A program made the position numbers and the translations under genes. 7,122 bases of DNA from contig JBIKIW010000059.1 in assembly GCA_044361365.1 (NCBI GenBank), positions 1 through 7,122 of the forward strand, in the 5' to 3' direction. The stretch's first letter is position 1. Every line of letters begins with the position of its first letter. This document shows positions 1-7,018 of the stretch, piece after piece. Under the pieces are notes generated by a model. That model ran no database searches. It saw only the letters and a program-made list of their open reading frames with translations, and was not told the DNA's origin. Source of the DNA: JBIKIW01 sp044361365. Lineage in GTDB: Bacteria > Patescibacteriota > JACMRA01.

Positions 1-3000
1 AACTTTTACCTAAGCCCACTTGATTTGGATCTATTGGGTTTAATAGCTTTCCTGTACTGTCTCTTTCACCATTTCTAACTTTATCTTCTATATGCTCTTT
101 CCCACTACTTCCTATTACACACTCCCCATCCCTCGGAGGTCTCACAGGAGTACTCACAGACCTACAAACATTAGGACTTTGATTACTAGCTCTATCTGTG
201 AGGTTGGTACAAAAGGTAAAAGTAGTTTCCCAATCAGAATCATTATTAATATCTAAGGTCTTTAAAGTTCCTCCTCTTTGACCATTTCTACCTAAGTTTC
301 CAAATAGGCTGGAGTTTGTGTAGGGTTCACCTGCTACTGCTCCTGAAATAGTGTAAGGAGCATTTTTGTATACAAAGTTTAAATTAGCAGAAAAATTAGG
401 AGTAACAGGAGAAAGTGTATCTCTTTGAACTACAAAACAACTTGTACCTATTTCATTATCACTACTATCAGCTGAATTGTAACAGATTTGATAATATCCA
501 TCTTGAGCTAATCCAATTTGTCCGTCTCTATCAGCAGTTTTATCTCCTAGGTTAAAGTTGATGGTGTGTTTTTGATCTTTACCGTTGATTAGGGTTTGGG
601 AGTTTGCCAGTTGTCCTTGGTTGTCGATTAGAAAATACTCTACATCAGCTAGTTGTTCAGTAGTACCATTTAGACTAAGATCTAATTGATTTGTAATAGC
701 AGGAAGGTTCCCTCTACCGTCAGAGTAAAAAGTAGTTTGTCCGTTTTGTTTCCAGTCTATGATTGGATTAAACTTATTGGAGCTAGCTGAATTTACATTA
801 AAGAATTGTGGTTTGGTTTGATCAAATTCTAGTAGGTATTGCTGAGTGTATTCACTACGGTTTCCACTTGGGTCTTCGTTTCTCCATTGAACCAAATATA
901 CTCCTTCGGCTGGGTTGGTGGCCCCGGGTTTGGTTTGTTGGCTAGAATTGTTTAGAGCATTTTTGGATTTTAAAAGGTTATACAAATCAACAAATCCTAC
1001 CTCTACTTGCAACAAACAGTGGTTATTTGAGCGGGTGATTGTACCATCTGGAGCAGTTAGTTTTGACCTTTCTATTCCGTTTTGGTCTTTGGCGTCGCAG
1101 ACTGTTGGGTTGGTCTGTAAGGCTAAAATATCTACATTATTTACTACCAAGATCGGATAAGTATTTTCTTCAGCAGTTCCAAAAAATATCACCGAATTGT
1201 CTTTGAGGGCGTAGTTTTTTTGATTACTGGTTTCGAGCAGTCTGTTGTTGGCTGGTTGCAGGTTGGCTGGTACTCCAGTTGGGTTGGTTGTTCCTTTGGA
1301 TGGATCGTTTGGATCGACCGGTACTTTTTGATCCAAAATTCTTCTACCAAATCCGGTTAGTTTTCCCCAAAGATTTCTGTCTTGATATGGGCTGAAAGGT
1401 GTTCGGTTGTCCACCACATAGTTTGCGGTAGTTTTGGTGGTATTTCCGGCTCTGTCGGCGATTTCGATTTCTACTGTATAGATTCCTTCGTTGGCATAAC
1501 CTTCAATCTGAAATATTCCACTAGCGGCAGTGTAGGGGTCAAACTTAGTTGGCCTGTTTCCGGCGTTTTGGGTTGGGTCTAGTTTGTACCTAAACTTTTC
1601 GTTTTGATTGGTGATTTGCCCGTAGGAGAGCTGTTCGTCTGATTCTAGCTCAACTTCTACCGTATCTCCACCTTGCCTATAAAATCCGTCCGGTAGTCCA
1701 CTTCCGTTGTCACACCAAACTGAGTTGGGAGTTGAAGATAAATTTGTTTGGTTAAAGATTGAAAGACTGTTGATTACCGATTTTGAAGGTGTTGGAGTTC
1801 CAGCTAAATTCACAAAACTTCCAACTTCTTGCTCACATAAATACTTGGTTACAATTTCGGTGTGGTTGGTGTTTAGGTTTCTGAGGGTAGTTAGTTCCGG
1901 AGCTTGGGTGTCGATATGCAAAATGGTGTCCAGGCTACTTTCAACAACCTTGGTGCCTTTGGTGGCGATAACTTTTAGAGACTTTTTGGAGGTTGGAATA
2001 TTTGGGTCAAAATCTGCAGTACAACTAAAAATATTGATTTCGGTAGTGATGGTTGTACACACGGTTTGCCCAGTAAGGGTATCGATAATTTGAATATTGG
2101 TGCTGGGATCCGCTACGCCTTTGATCTCGACTTTATAAGAATTAGCGTAATATTCTCCATCAAAAATTCTAGTATCTTGGTTTTGGTTATCAATAATTTT
2201 ATCAATATCGTAGATAATCGGCTCAGTCAAAATATTGCTATCAATCCAAAATGGTGCCTGCAAAGTTTGCTCGGTATCGCCCTTTCTACCCACAAAATCG
2301 ATAGCGTAAAGTCCACCAGCCAAATTTGGAGTGGGGTAAGAAATATCCCAAACGCACTGCACCTCATCACAAATCTCAGTTTGTGGATCACCATTTGCAT
2401 CAACTGGAACATCAGATCGTAAATTTTTGGTGTATTCAAAAGGTGCGTTATCAATCCAGCCGATATTTTGAGACAATTCTGTGCCATCAAGTTCGGTTCG
2501 GTTGGTGAGGTCGCTGTAGCTGGTTTTTACATATTGGGTGTCTTTGGTAACGGTGCTACGAATGATCAATTTTTTAGCTAAACTAAGTTGTGCTTCCAGA
2601 TCAGCTTTAATAAAATCTTTAATAATCGGGTCAGTCTCAGCCAACCAATCGGCATAAAGTTTGTTGATTTCAGCTACAATCTCAGCCTTGTTTATACCCG
2701 AATAAGTTGGGATTACTTTTACCTCCACAAACGGATCTACGGGATTATTTCGCACAAAAACTTGATTGCTGGGTATTCCTTCGTTTCCAAATTTATCTAC
2801 AATTGTAGCCTGAATAATGTGGTTGGTTATGCCCGGATTGTTGGGATCAGAAGAGATTTTGGGAAGGCCTACGATACTACTAAAAAACCCTGATTTATCT
2901 ACCGAGACCACCTGTTCATAATCGCAGCTGCTTGGTAAACCAACGGTATCCACACACACTCGAACCTGCACATCTTCCAAGTTTTGACCAGCAAAAAGAT

Positions 3001-6000
3001 TAGCCTGACCCTGCACTTCCAAAACTCCTTTGGTGGTGATAAATGGCGAGTTTGCAGTTGCTCCTGATGGGTAAGTAATAAATACTCCAGCCGTAGCCGT
3101 GGTGATGTTACTAAAAGCCCCGCTAAGCAGTGGAAGGTTAGAATTATCAACAGTATCGAGATCAAATTCCCAAACATAATTCCCATCCAAAAGCCAATTT
3201 CCGTTGTCATCTTTACCGTCAAAAATGGTAGCTGGCGGTAGTGAGTTTGCCCCGCTGATAGTTCGGACAATTTCCCCGTTTTGGTTTTTAATTACAAATT
3301 TCCATTTATCTACCAAAATTCCATCATCAGGATTATTTGGATTGCTCGCACTTGCCTGAAAATATATCCCGTCTTGCCTGCCATTTCCATCGGTTGAGAT
3401 AAAATTGGTACCGTATTGTTTGCCGGCATTTTCATCTGCATACCAAGCCAAATCCACTGCAAATAAATTTACCGAAATAGTTTTGGTTTGGTTCAGAGTA
3501 TTTCCGGCAGTGTCTGTTATCGAAATCTGATTTTTGTTGATAACAGTTGGGTTTGTAGCCAAGGGGTCGCTAATACTATCTTGAAGTAAATCCACTGACC
3601 AAGTACAAATTGGATTTGTAGTTAAATCTGAATTATCAAAATCTTGTTCCTCATTACAAACAATATTAAAACTTGATTGAATATAGGAATCGGAGGTTAG
3701 AGAGTCAATATTTGCACCGGATAAAGTTTGCCCAAAGCTACCAGAATTTGCCTCATCCAAGACCACTTTTACTCCATAAGTTTCTTCACTCAAACTCAAA
3801 GCTTGCAATTGATCATTGGTTAATTTTAGAGTGGCACCTTGTTCTCCCCTACCCTCAAATCTCACTTTTTTTCTAGCAAAAATTGAACCCTCACCTGGCA
3901 AACTGTTTTGCAAAAAGGTGTGTGAGTCTAGGTTTAAAATCACACCATCGTTACTAAAATCATTTCCGGCTTTGTCTTTGCCGATTAAAACAAATTTCCA
4001 CTGACCATCGGGTTGAATATCACTAGTAAAATTGTAATTTATACTGCAACTCGGTTGCCCTGTTACAAAATTCCCAGCTCCATTATCGACATCCGTACAA
4101 GTAGTTGTGAAACTTCCCAGCGGGCTTGAATTCGCTCCATTTATCACCAAACTAACCTCTTCATTTTTAGAATTTACGAGCTTTAGATTGATACTAGCAT
4201 TATCAATTCCAGACTGACCGTTACCTGCTAAATTTGGATCAGAAATCACAAAACTAATATTTGGTCGGCGATTTTTACTGAGGATATTTTCTCCCGAAAC
4301 TGGGATATTTTGAGTATCAAATTGAATTGAATCCACCGCTGGAATTTCCGTTTCCCGAATAACAGTTAGCTCTTTTTCTTGAATATTTTTGACCGAATCA
4401 GTTGAGCGAAATGCAAACAAATTGTTACCCAAATTTAAACTATAATTTTTCTTAAAAAAATAATCTTCATTTTGGAGATTAAAAAAATCTAGGTTTGCAA
4501 AATTGCACTGATTGTTGGTTTTTTGGCACTCTTCGAGGCTCACTAAATCTTGAGAAAAAACTTGCCCGGCGATTTCAATTTCAGGTTTATTGGTGAAGGT
4601 TTTTTGAGGTGGAGTGGAGATGTTAATTTGCCCGGGAGTGTTGTCGATTGTGATTACCAATTCATCATTTTTGGTCTCGTTTCCGGCTTTGTCTTTAGCT
4701 GCAATCACCACCTGATAAGTTCCATCCGCTATTGTTTGTGAGGTTTCAGAAAGTCCAGCAAAGATCTCGTCAAAGTTGCTTGAAATTCCATTTTTAGAAG
4801 TAGTTTTATCAAGTCCGTTCGCAAAATCAAAAACCGGATAAGTTGCCACCACATTTCCAGAAATTAGATTTTTAAGCTGATATTCCACTCGTCCCAAATT
4901 CAATTCATCAACTGTCCAAACTACCTGAGTTGAATCATTAACACCATCTTGGTTGGCGGTAGAAAGTCGTACAGAATTTAGATCAGTAGAATTTTGTCTT
5001 AGGGTTTTGGCAGAAATTACTGGAGCTGTGGCGTCCATAATCGTACCCACAGGAGCTGAGAAATTGGTCTTGTTTGCCCTGTCAGGTTTGGAAGGATCAA
5101 CAGTGTCTTTTGCTCTGACCGTGAAAAAATATTTTTTGTTATCCTCCAACTGTCCGAACCCAAAAAATGAACTATCCTGCCACATTCCTGGAGCATTTGG
5201 CCCAGCATCTCCGCTACTGGAACAGTGTACAAAATCACTATCTGTAGCAGTAGCCGAAGTACCACCTGCAAAAGTAGTGCTACTATTTGGATCGAGTCCA
5301 TCAGTCCGACAAAAATCGTATTTGGTAGGATTGCTGAGGCTATTGGTATCTCCTACCGAATTGGCGTTTACCATCAGCTGATCACCAGCCGAAAACTCAG
5401 CTAAATTTTGAATAGTTACCGGTAGCGGAGCCGTTGTATCAACCTTCACAAAAGCTGAATTGGAGTTGCTAACTGCCCCGAGTCCATCTACACTGCTAGC
5501 GTAAACTCTATAATAACCATCACTCAAAAACACCGCCTGATCAAAATCCGCTGTACTACCCCAACCTACTGTTTTACTAGTACCGACTACTGCAGAACCA
5601 CCTGGAGGTACATTTGCTTCAAAGAAAATAGTCGAGCTAACATACTGCCACGGAGCAGCGTCCGGATCTCCAAAATTACCAAATCGAATTCGTACATTAC
5701 AACCCGAATTTTTCACACAATTTTGAGTTAGATCATCTGCGGTTGTGGCTGGATTGTTTTCTCGCACTACTCCTCCAATATATGATTCTCCTCCATGAGC
5801 ATCATTTGAACTTAAAAAATTTGAATCCAAAACCGGAATATTCGGCGGATTATTTAAGGTGTATTCGATGGCAATTTTGGGGTAACTATTAGCTCCGCAC
5901 CAAGTTGGTGAGCCTCCGTTTAGGGTAGAAGAATCGTTTCTGCTAGAACAGTATGATCCACCGCTACCAGTGCTTGGCGATCGAAGGGCAATTCCGTAGT

Positions 6001-6520
6001 TAGCAATTCGATTAGCGTAATCTCCATTTTGCAAAAATCCAGTAATATCAATATTTACCGCGTGTGAACCGGGAGCTGAATAAACCTGATTTGAGTTGGC
6101 TACAAAACCAGGAGACCCCCAAGAGTTTGTACCACCCGTTGACCAATCCCCAGCCAAAACCGAAGCATACACAGTGTGTCCAAATCCGGTCATGGATTCG
6201 CTATACTGAAAAAGCTCCAGCCTTGCACTAGTTATAATAGCACCTGAGGGTAAGCTAGGGGCATCGAATTTGATCAGTGAATAATTTAACTCATAATTAT
6301 ACCCAAAACCAGCAGACAAATGATCCCGAAAAAACTGATTTGATCCATTTTGAGTGATGATTTTTTCTTGCCCGTTGCCAGTCCACGCATACGAACTAGC
6401 TTCCACTGGAATAGGCTGTAAGCTAATTGAAATCACCAAAAAAAGCTGACTAACAAGCACCACCAAACTAAAAATTGTGCTATTTTTAACAAACAACCTC
6501 TTAGAAAAAAAGTTTAACAT
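1..6520 (-). CDS. Giant secreted multi-module Ig-like surface protein with N-terminal DNRLRE-type domain (partial, C-terminus beyond window)
   Basis: This frame has no stop codon from the ATG at 6520-6518 to the window edge, giving at least 2,173 residues. An in-frame TGA at 6526-6524 lies two codons upstream, so this ATG is the earliest possible ATG start. The protein begins with a signal peptide (1-41) and a DNRLRE-type beta-sandwich (about 43-221). Tandem Ig/FN3-like modules follow, with linkers such as DTTAP (361), DATAP (496), DNTP (626), DTQAP (1537), DNRTP (1704) and DQTKP (1900), and with D-x-AGN-like turns near N614, N853, N1007, N1693 and N2113. A FlgD-like Ig domain lies at about 1044-1122. 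Cysteines occur as 13 consecutive pairs. Such architectures are typical of exported adhesins, stalk proteins or glycan-binding proteins. No catalytic motif, sortase signal or anchor is visible, but the C-terminus is missing. The export and modular Ig-like calls are firm; the biological role is inferred. Confidence 0.93.
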   Translation of the reverse strand, partial: MLNFFSKRLFVKNSTIFSLVVLVSQLFLVISISLQPIPVEASSYAWTGNGQEKIITQNGSNQFFRDHLSAGFGYNYELNYSLIKFDAPSLPSGAIITSARLELFQYSESMTGFGHTVYASVLAGDWSTGGTNSWGSPGFVANSNQVYSAPGSHAVNIDITGFLQNGDYANRIANYGIALRSPSTGSGGSYCSSRNDSSTLNGGSPTWCGANSYPKIAIEYTLNNPPNIPVLDSNFLSSNDAHGGESYIGGVVRENNPATTADDLTQNCVKNSGCNVRIRFGNFGDPDAAPWQYVSSTIFFEANVPPGGSAVVGTSKTVGWGSTADFDQAVFLSDGYYRVYASSVDGLGAVSNSNSAFVKVDTTAPLPVTIQNLAEFSAGDQLMVNANSVGDTNSLSNPTKYDFCRTDGLDPNSSTTFAGGTSATATDSDFVHCSSSGDAGPNAPGMWQDSSFFGFGQLEDNKKYFFTVRAKDTVDPSKPDRANKTNFSAPVGTIMDATAPVISAKTLRQNSTDLNSVRLSTANQDGVNDSTQVVWTVDELNLGRVEYQLKNLISGNVVATYPVFDFANGLDKTTSKNGISSNFDEIFAGLSETSQTIADGTYQVVIAAKDKAGNETKNDELVITIDNTPGQINISTPPQKTFTNKPEIEIAGQVFSQDLVSLEECQKTNNQCNFANLDFFNLQNEDYFFKKNYSLNLGNNLFAFRSTDSVKNIQEKELTVIRETEIPAVDSIQFDTQNIPVSGENILSKNRRPNISFVISDPNLAGNGQSGIDNASINLKLVNSKNEEVSLVINGANSSPLGSFTTTCTDVDNGAGNFVTGQPSCSINYNFTSDIQPDGQWKFVLIGKDKAGNDFSNDGVILNLDSHTFLQNSLPGEGSIFARKKVRFEGRGEQGATLKLTNDQLQALSLSEETYGVKVVLDEANSGSFGQTLSGANIDSLTSDSYIQSSFNIVCNEEQDFDNSDLTTNPICTWSVDLLQDSISDPLATNPTVINKNQISITDTAGNTLNQTKTISVNLFAVDLAWYADENAGKQYGTNFISTDGNGRQDGIYFQASASNPNNPDDGILVDKWKFVIKNQNGEIVRTISGANSLPPATIFDGKDDNGNWLLDGNYVWEFDLDTVDNSNLPLLSGAFSNITTATAGVFITYPSGATANSPFITTKGVLEVQGQANLFAGQNLEDVQVRVCVDTVGLPSSCDYEQVVSVDKSGFFSSIVGLPKISSDPNNPGITNHIIQATIVDKFGNEGIPSNQVFVRNNPVDPFVEVKVIPTYSGINKAEIVAEINKLYADWLAETDPIIKDFIKADLEAQLSLAKKLIIRSTVTKDTQYVKTSYSDLTNRTELDGTELSQNIGWIDNAPFEYTKNLRSDVPVDANGDPQTEICDEVQCVWDISYPTPNLAGGLYAIDFVGRKGDTEQTLQAPFWIDSNILTEPIIYDIDKIIDNQNQDTRIFDGEYYANSYKVEIKGVADPSTNIQIIDTLTGQTVCTTITTEINIFSCTADFDPNIPTSKKSLKVIATKGTKVVESSLDTILHIDTQAPELTTLRNLNTNHTEIVTKYLCEQEVGSFVNLAGTPTPSKSVINSLSIFNQTNLSSTPNSVWCDNGSGLPDGFYRQGGDTVEVELESDEQLSYGQITNQNEKFRYKLDPTQNAGNRPTKFDPYTAASGIFQIEGYANEGIYTVEIEIADRAGNTTKTTANYVVDNRTPFSPYQDRNLWGKLTGFGRRILDQKVPVDPNDPSKGTTNPTGVPANLQPANNRLLETSNQKNYALKDNSVIFFGTAEENTYPILVVNNVDILALQTNPTVCDAKDQNGIERSKLTAPDGTITRSNNHCLLQVEVGFVDLYNLLKSKNALNNSSQQTKPGATNPAEGVYLVQWRNEDPSGNRSEYTQQYLLEFDQTKPQFFNVNSASSNKFNPIIDWKQNGQTTFYSDGRGNLPAITNQLDLSLNGTTEQLADVEYFLIDNQGQLANSQTLINGKDQKHTINFNLGDKTADRDGQIGLAQDGYYQICYNSADSSDNEIGTSCFVVQRDTLSPVTPNFSANLNFVYKNAPYTISGAVAGEPYTNSSLFGNLGRNGQRGGTLKTLDINNDSDWETTFTFCTNLTDRASNQSPNVCRSVSTPVRPPRDGECVIGSSGKEHIEDKVRNGERDSTGKLLNPIDPNQVGLGKS
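2..2556 (-). other. Second array of Ig-like modules in the giant protein (residues about 1322-2173, continuing off the window)
   Basis: Module marks are HIDTQAPELT (from H1535), EIADRAGN (ending N1693), VVDNRTP (1702-1708), DPSGN (ending N1887), FDQTKP (1899-1904), DSSDN (ending N2022), RDTLSP (2033-2038) and TDRASN (ending N2113). Cysteine pairs continue: EIC/VQC, TVC/FSC, YLC/VWC, TVC/NHC, QIC/TSC (2013 and 2028) and TFC/NVC (2104 and 2119). After residue 2125 the chain becomes charged and beta-poor (PPRDGECVIG, then KVRNGERD), which may be the start of a different domain. The final visible residue is S2173. Confidence 0.72.
2557..2698 (-). other. Short charged helical insert in the giant protein (residues about 1275-1321)
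   Basis: After the module ending near VDKFGNE (N1246) and a beta-rich stretch, the chain changes character. Residues about 1278-1318 (segments such as KAEIVAEINKLYADWLAE and DFIKADLEAQLSLAKKL) are rich in Ala, Leu, Lys, Glu and Ile with helical spacing and few Gly or Pro. This is the only clearly alpha-helical stretch seen in the mature chain. It could be a two-helix hairpin hinge or spacer between Ig blocks. It resembles no family I recognise. Confidence 0.6.
3155..3391 (-). other. FlgD-like Ig domain inside the giant protein (residues about 1044-1122)
   Basis: The start reads STDGNGRQDGIYF, matching the FSPNGDG-x-x-D entry motif that precedes FlgD-like Ig domains. It is followed by a strand with W1073, the hairpin NQNGEIVRT (1079-1087), the turn FDGKDDNGNWLLDGNY (ending Y1115) and WEFDLDTVD. 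This is the usual order of FlgD_ig domains: G-x-x-V-R-T, then W/F-D-G-x-D-x-x-G, then D/P-G-x-Y. Outside flagellar hook-cap proteins, this domain is a common C-terminal or internal element in secreted proteins. Nothing here suggests a flagellar role. Confidence 0.75.
3500..5857 (-). other. First array of Ig/FN3-like modules in the giant protein (residues about 222-1007)
   Basis: This stretch begins with a Pro-rich linker (NNPPNIPVLD) and holds several beta-rich modules. Boundaries are suggested by VDTTAP (360-365), MDATAP (495-500), TIDNTPG (624-630) and RETEIP ending at P727. An FN3-like strand reads KKYFFTVRAKD. Ig-like C-terminal turns read AKDKAGN (608-614), GKDKAGN (847-853) and TDTAGN ending at N1007. 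Cysteine pairs recur here: NC/GC, FC/HC, EEC/QC, TTC/PSC and IVC/PIC. Module limits are approximate, since sequence similarity between modules is low outside the linkers and turns. Confidence 0.75.
5858..6394 (-). other. DNRLRE-type (CBM96-like) beta-sandwich domain of the giant protein (residues about 43-221)
   Basis: The segment has the DNRLRE order: a strand with SLIKFDAPSLPSGAIITSA, then ARLELFQYSES, then TVYASVLAGDWST, then the NIDITGFLQNG strand, then NYGIALRSPS, and a closing PKIAIEYT strand. Domains of this kind are found at the N-terminus of large secreted proteins and are thought to bind carbohydrate or stabilise surface structures. A cysteine pair (SYC and TWC, 16 residues between) sits in the loop before the last strand. 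Family assignment is from motif memory; a profile search against DNRLRE/CBM96 would settle it. Confidence 0.72.
6398..6520 (-). other. Sec signal peptide of the giant protein (residues 1-41)
   Basis: The N-terminus has a basic region with K7, R8 and K12, then a hydrophobic core from about residue 16 to 34 (IFSLVVLVSQLFLVISISL). A short polar stretch follows, ending in V-E-A at 39-41 before S42. This fits signal peptidase I cleavage after A41. There is no lipobox cysteine, so a lipoprotein is unlikely. The signal supports the chosen start and predicts export through the Sec system. Confidence 0.85.
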
Positions 6521-6530
6521 AACTCAAAAA

Positions 6531-6535
6531 CCACC
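6531..6535 (-). promoter_or_regulatory. Weak candidate ribosome binding site for the giant gene
   Basis: On the minus strand GGTGG lies 10 bases before the ATG at 6520. It matches the anti-Shine-Dalgarno sequence only partly. No better purine-rich site is present within 20 bases of the start. The start is supported mainly by the signal peptide and the in-frame TGA just upstream, not by this site. Confidence 0.3.
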
Positions 6536-6633
6536 ATATTTTTAGCCTTATGTCAAAATCCCAAACCACCTAAAAACCTCTATTTAAAAACACAAATGTC
6601 TAATTTTTTTGTTTGAGATGGAGAGTGGTGACT

Positions 6634-6662
6634 AGTGAAAAACTAAAAGTGAAAAGTGAAAA
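6634..6662. repeat. AGTGAAAA direct repeats (three copies)
   Basis: AGTGAAAA occurs at 6634-6641, 6648-6655 and 6655-6662, the last two sharing one base. The cluster lies about 115-140 bases upstream of the giant gene start. It could be a slippage-prone simple repeat or a set of regulator sites. Nothing in the sequence distinguishes these. Confidence 0.65.
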
Positions 6663-6694
6663 TAGGTTTAGGTTGTTTTTTCGTAGAAAATACC

Positions 6695-6765
6695 TCGATG
6701 TGTGGCGATCGGGGGTTAAATATTGCTTGGAGAGCTCCTTATTTTGATACCTGCACACACTTCGA
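6695..6765. repeat. Imperfect inverted repeat (10-base arms) near the transposase remnant
   Basis: TCGATGTGTG at 6695-6704 is complementary to CACACTTCGA at 6756-6765 in nine of ten positions, with about 51 bases between the arms. It lies 26 bases past the stop of the transposase remnant. REP-associated transposases act on palindromic elements near their genes, so this could be a decayed target or element end. The long spacer makes a simple REP hairpin unlikely, and chance is possible. Confidence 0.35.
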
Positions 6766-6790
6766 TAATTGGAAATCATTAAAAAGTAAA

Positions 6791-6985
6791 TTATTTAAAT
6801 TTCAAATTTTTGTTTTTAGGATTTAAACTATCCAACTCCCATTTCAACGGATTGTTGTAAATATATTCCCGAATTTTATCCAAATCTTTTTCATTTCGAA
6901 TAACATGATTATGAAAGGATTGTTGCCAGACGGTGTTGTATTTTTCAATCAGCTTTTGAGTAGAGGTGAGTTTAGGATTTGCTTT
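6791..6985 (-). pseudogene. C-terminal remnant of a REP-associated / IS200-like (Y1) transposase
   Basis: The open frame encodes 64 residues ending in TAA at 6793-6791. It contains VWQQSFHNHVIRNEKDLDKI followed by REYIYNNPLKWELD. These are the characteristic C-terminal motifs of REP-associated tyrosine transposases (TnpA_REP/RAYT, Y1_Tnp family): W-Q-x-x-[FY]-x-x-H-x-I-R-N-E, then I-x-x-Y-I-x-x-N-P-x-K-W. Full-length members run about 140-250 residues and carry an N-terminal HUH (H-x-H) nicking motif. Here the frame meets a TAA just upstream of 6985. There is no ATG, and another coding tail ends at 7019, so the catalytic N-terminal part is absent. It is almost certainly a decayed insertion that can no longer transpose. 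Confidence 0.85.
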
Positions 6986-7018
6986 TTATATTTACTTAGG
7001 GACTAGACCAGTTAAAAT

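Larger units (their letters stand above)
6521..6790. other. Intergenic region upstream of the giant gene
   Basis: These 270 bases separate the transposase remnant from the giant gene. They contain the AGTGAAAA repeat cluster, an imperfect inverted repeat, and a short open frame of doubtful value. The minus-strand promoter of the giant gene should lie here, but no hexamer pair with correct spacing is convincing. No tRNA, terminator with a U-tract or riboswitch was recognised. Confidence 0.6.

Noticed and set aside
915..2422. Several plus-strand open frames of 60-128 codons opposite the giant gene
   Set aside because: They overlap the long minus-strand frame, lack recognisable domains or ribosome binding sites, and have low-complexity translations typical of antisense shadows.
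2227..5301. Minus-strand open frames at 2227-2490, 2899-3270 and 5017-5301
   Set aside because: They lie in another frame inside the giant coding sequence, whose own frame carries the signal peptide and domain motifs.
1..6520. Possible use of an alternative genetic code with TGA as a sense codon
   Set aside because: The giant frame is open with no TGA, TAA or TAG in 2,173 codons. Glycine and tryptophan are encoded normally by GGN and TGG, so no recoding is needed.
6528..6556. Perfect -35-like TTGACA on the minus strand at 6556-6551
   Set aside because: At 17 bases spacing the -10 position reads TGGTTT, and a start site there would leave almost no leader before the ATG. The match may be chance in AT-rich DNA.
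6634..6662. CRISPR-like array
   Set aside because: The repeat unit is only 8 bases, with copies touching or 6 bases apart. There are no spacers of regular length and no cas genes.
6600..6779. A 59-codon minus-strand open frame starting MISNYRSVCRYQNKELSK
   Set aside because: It has no ribosome binding site, spans the inverted repeat and the AGTGAAAA cluster, and its C-terminal half is translated simple repeat. A genome search for the peptide would be needed before accepting it.
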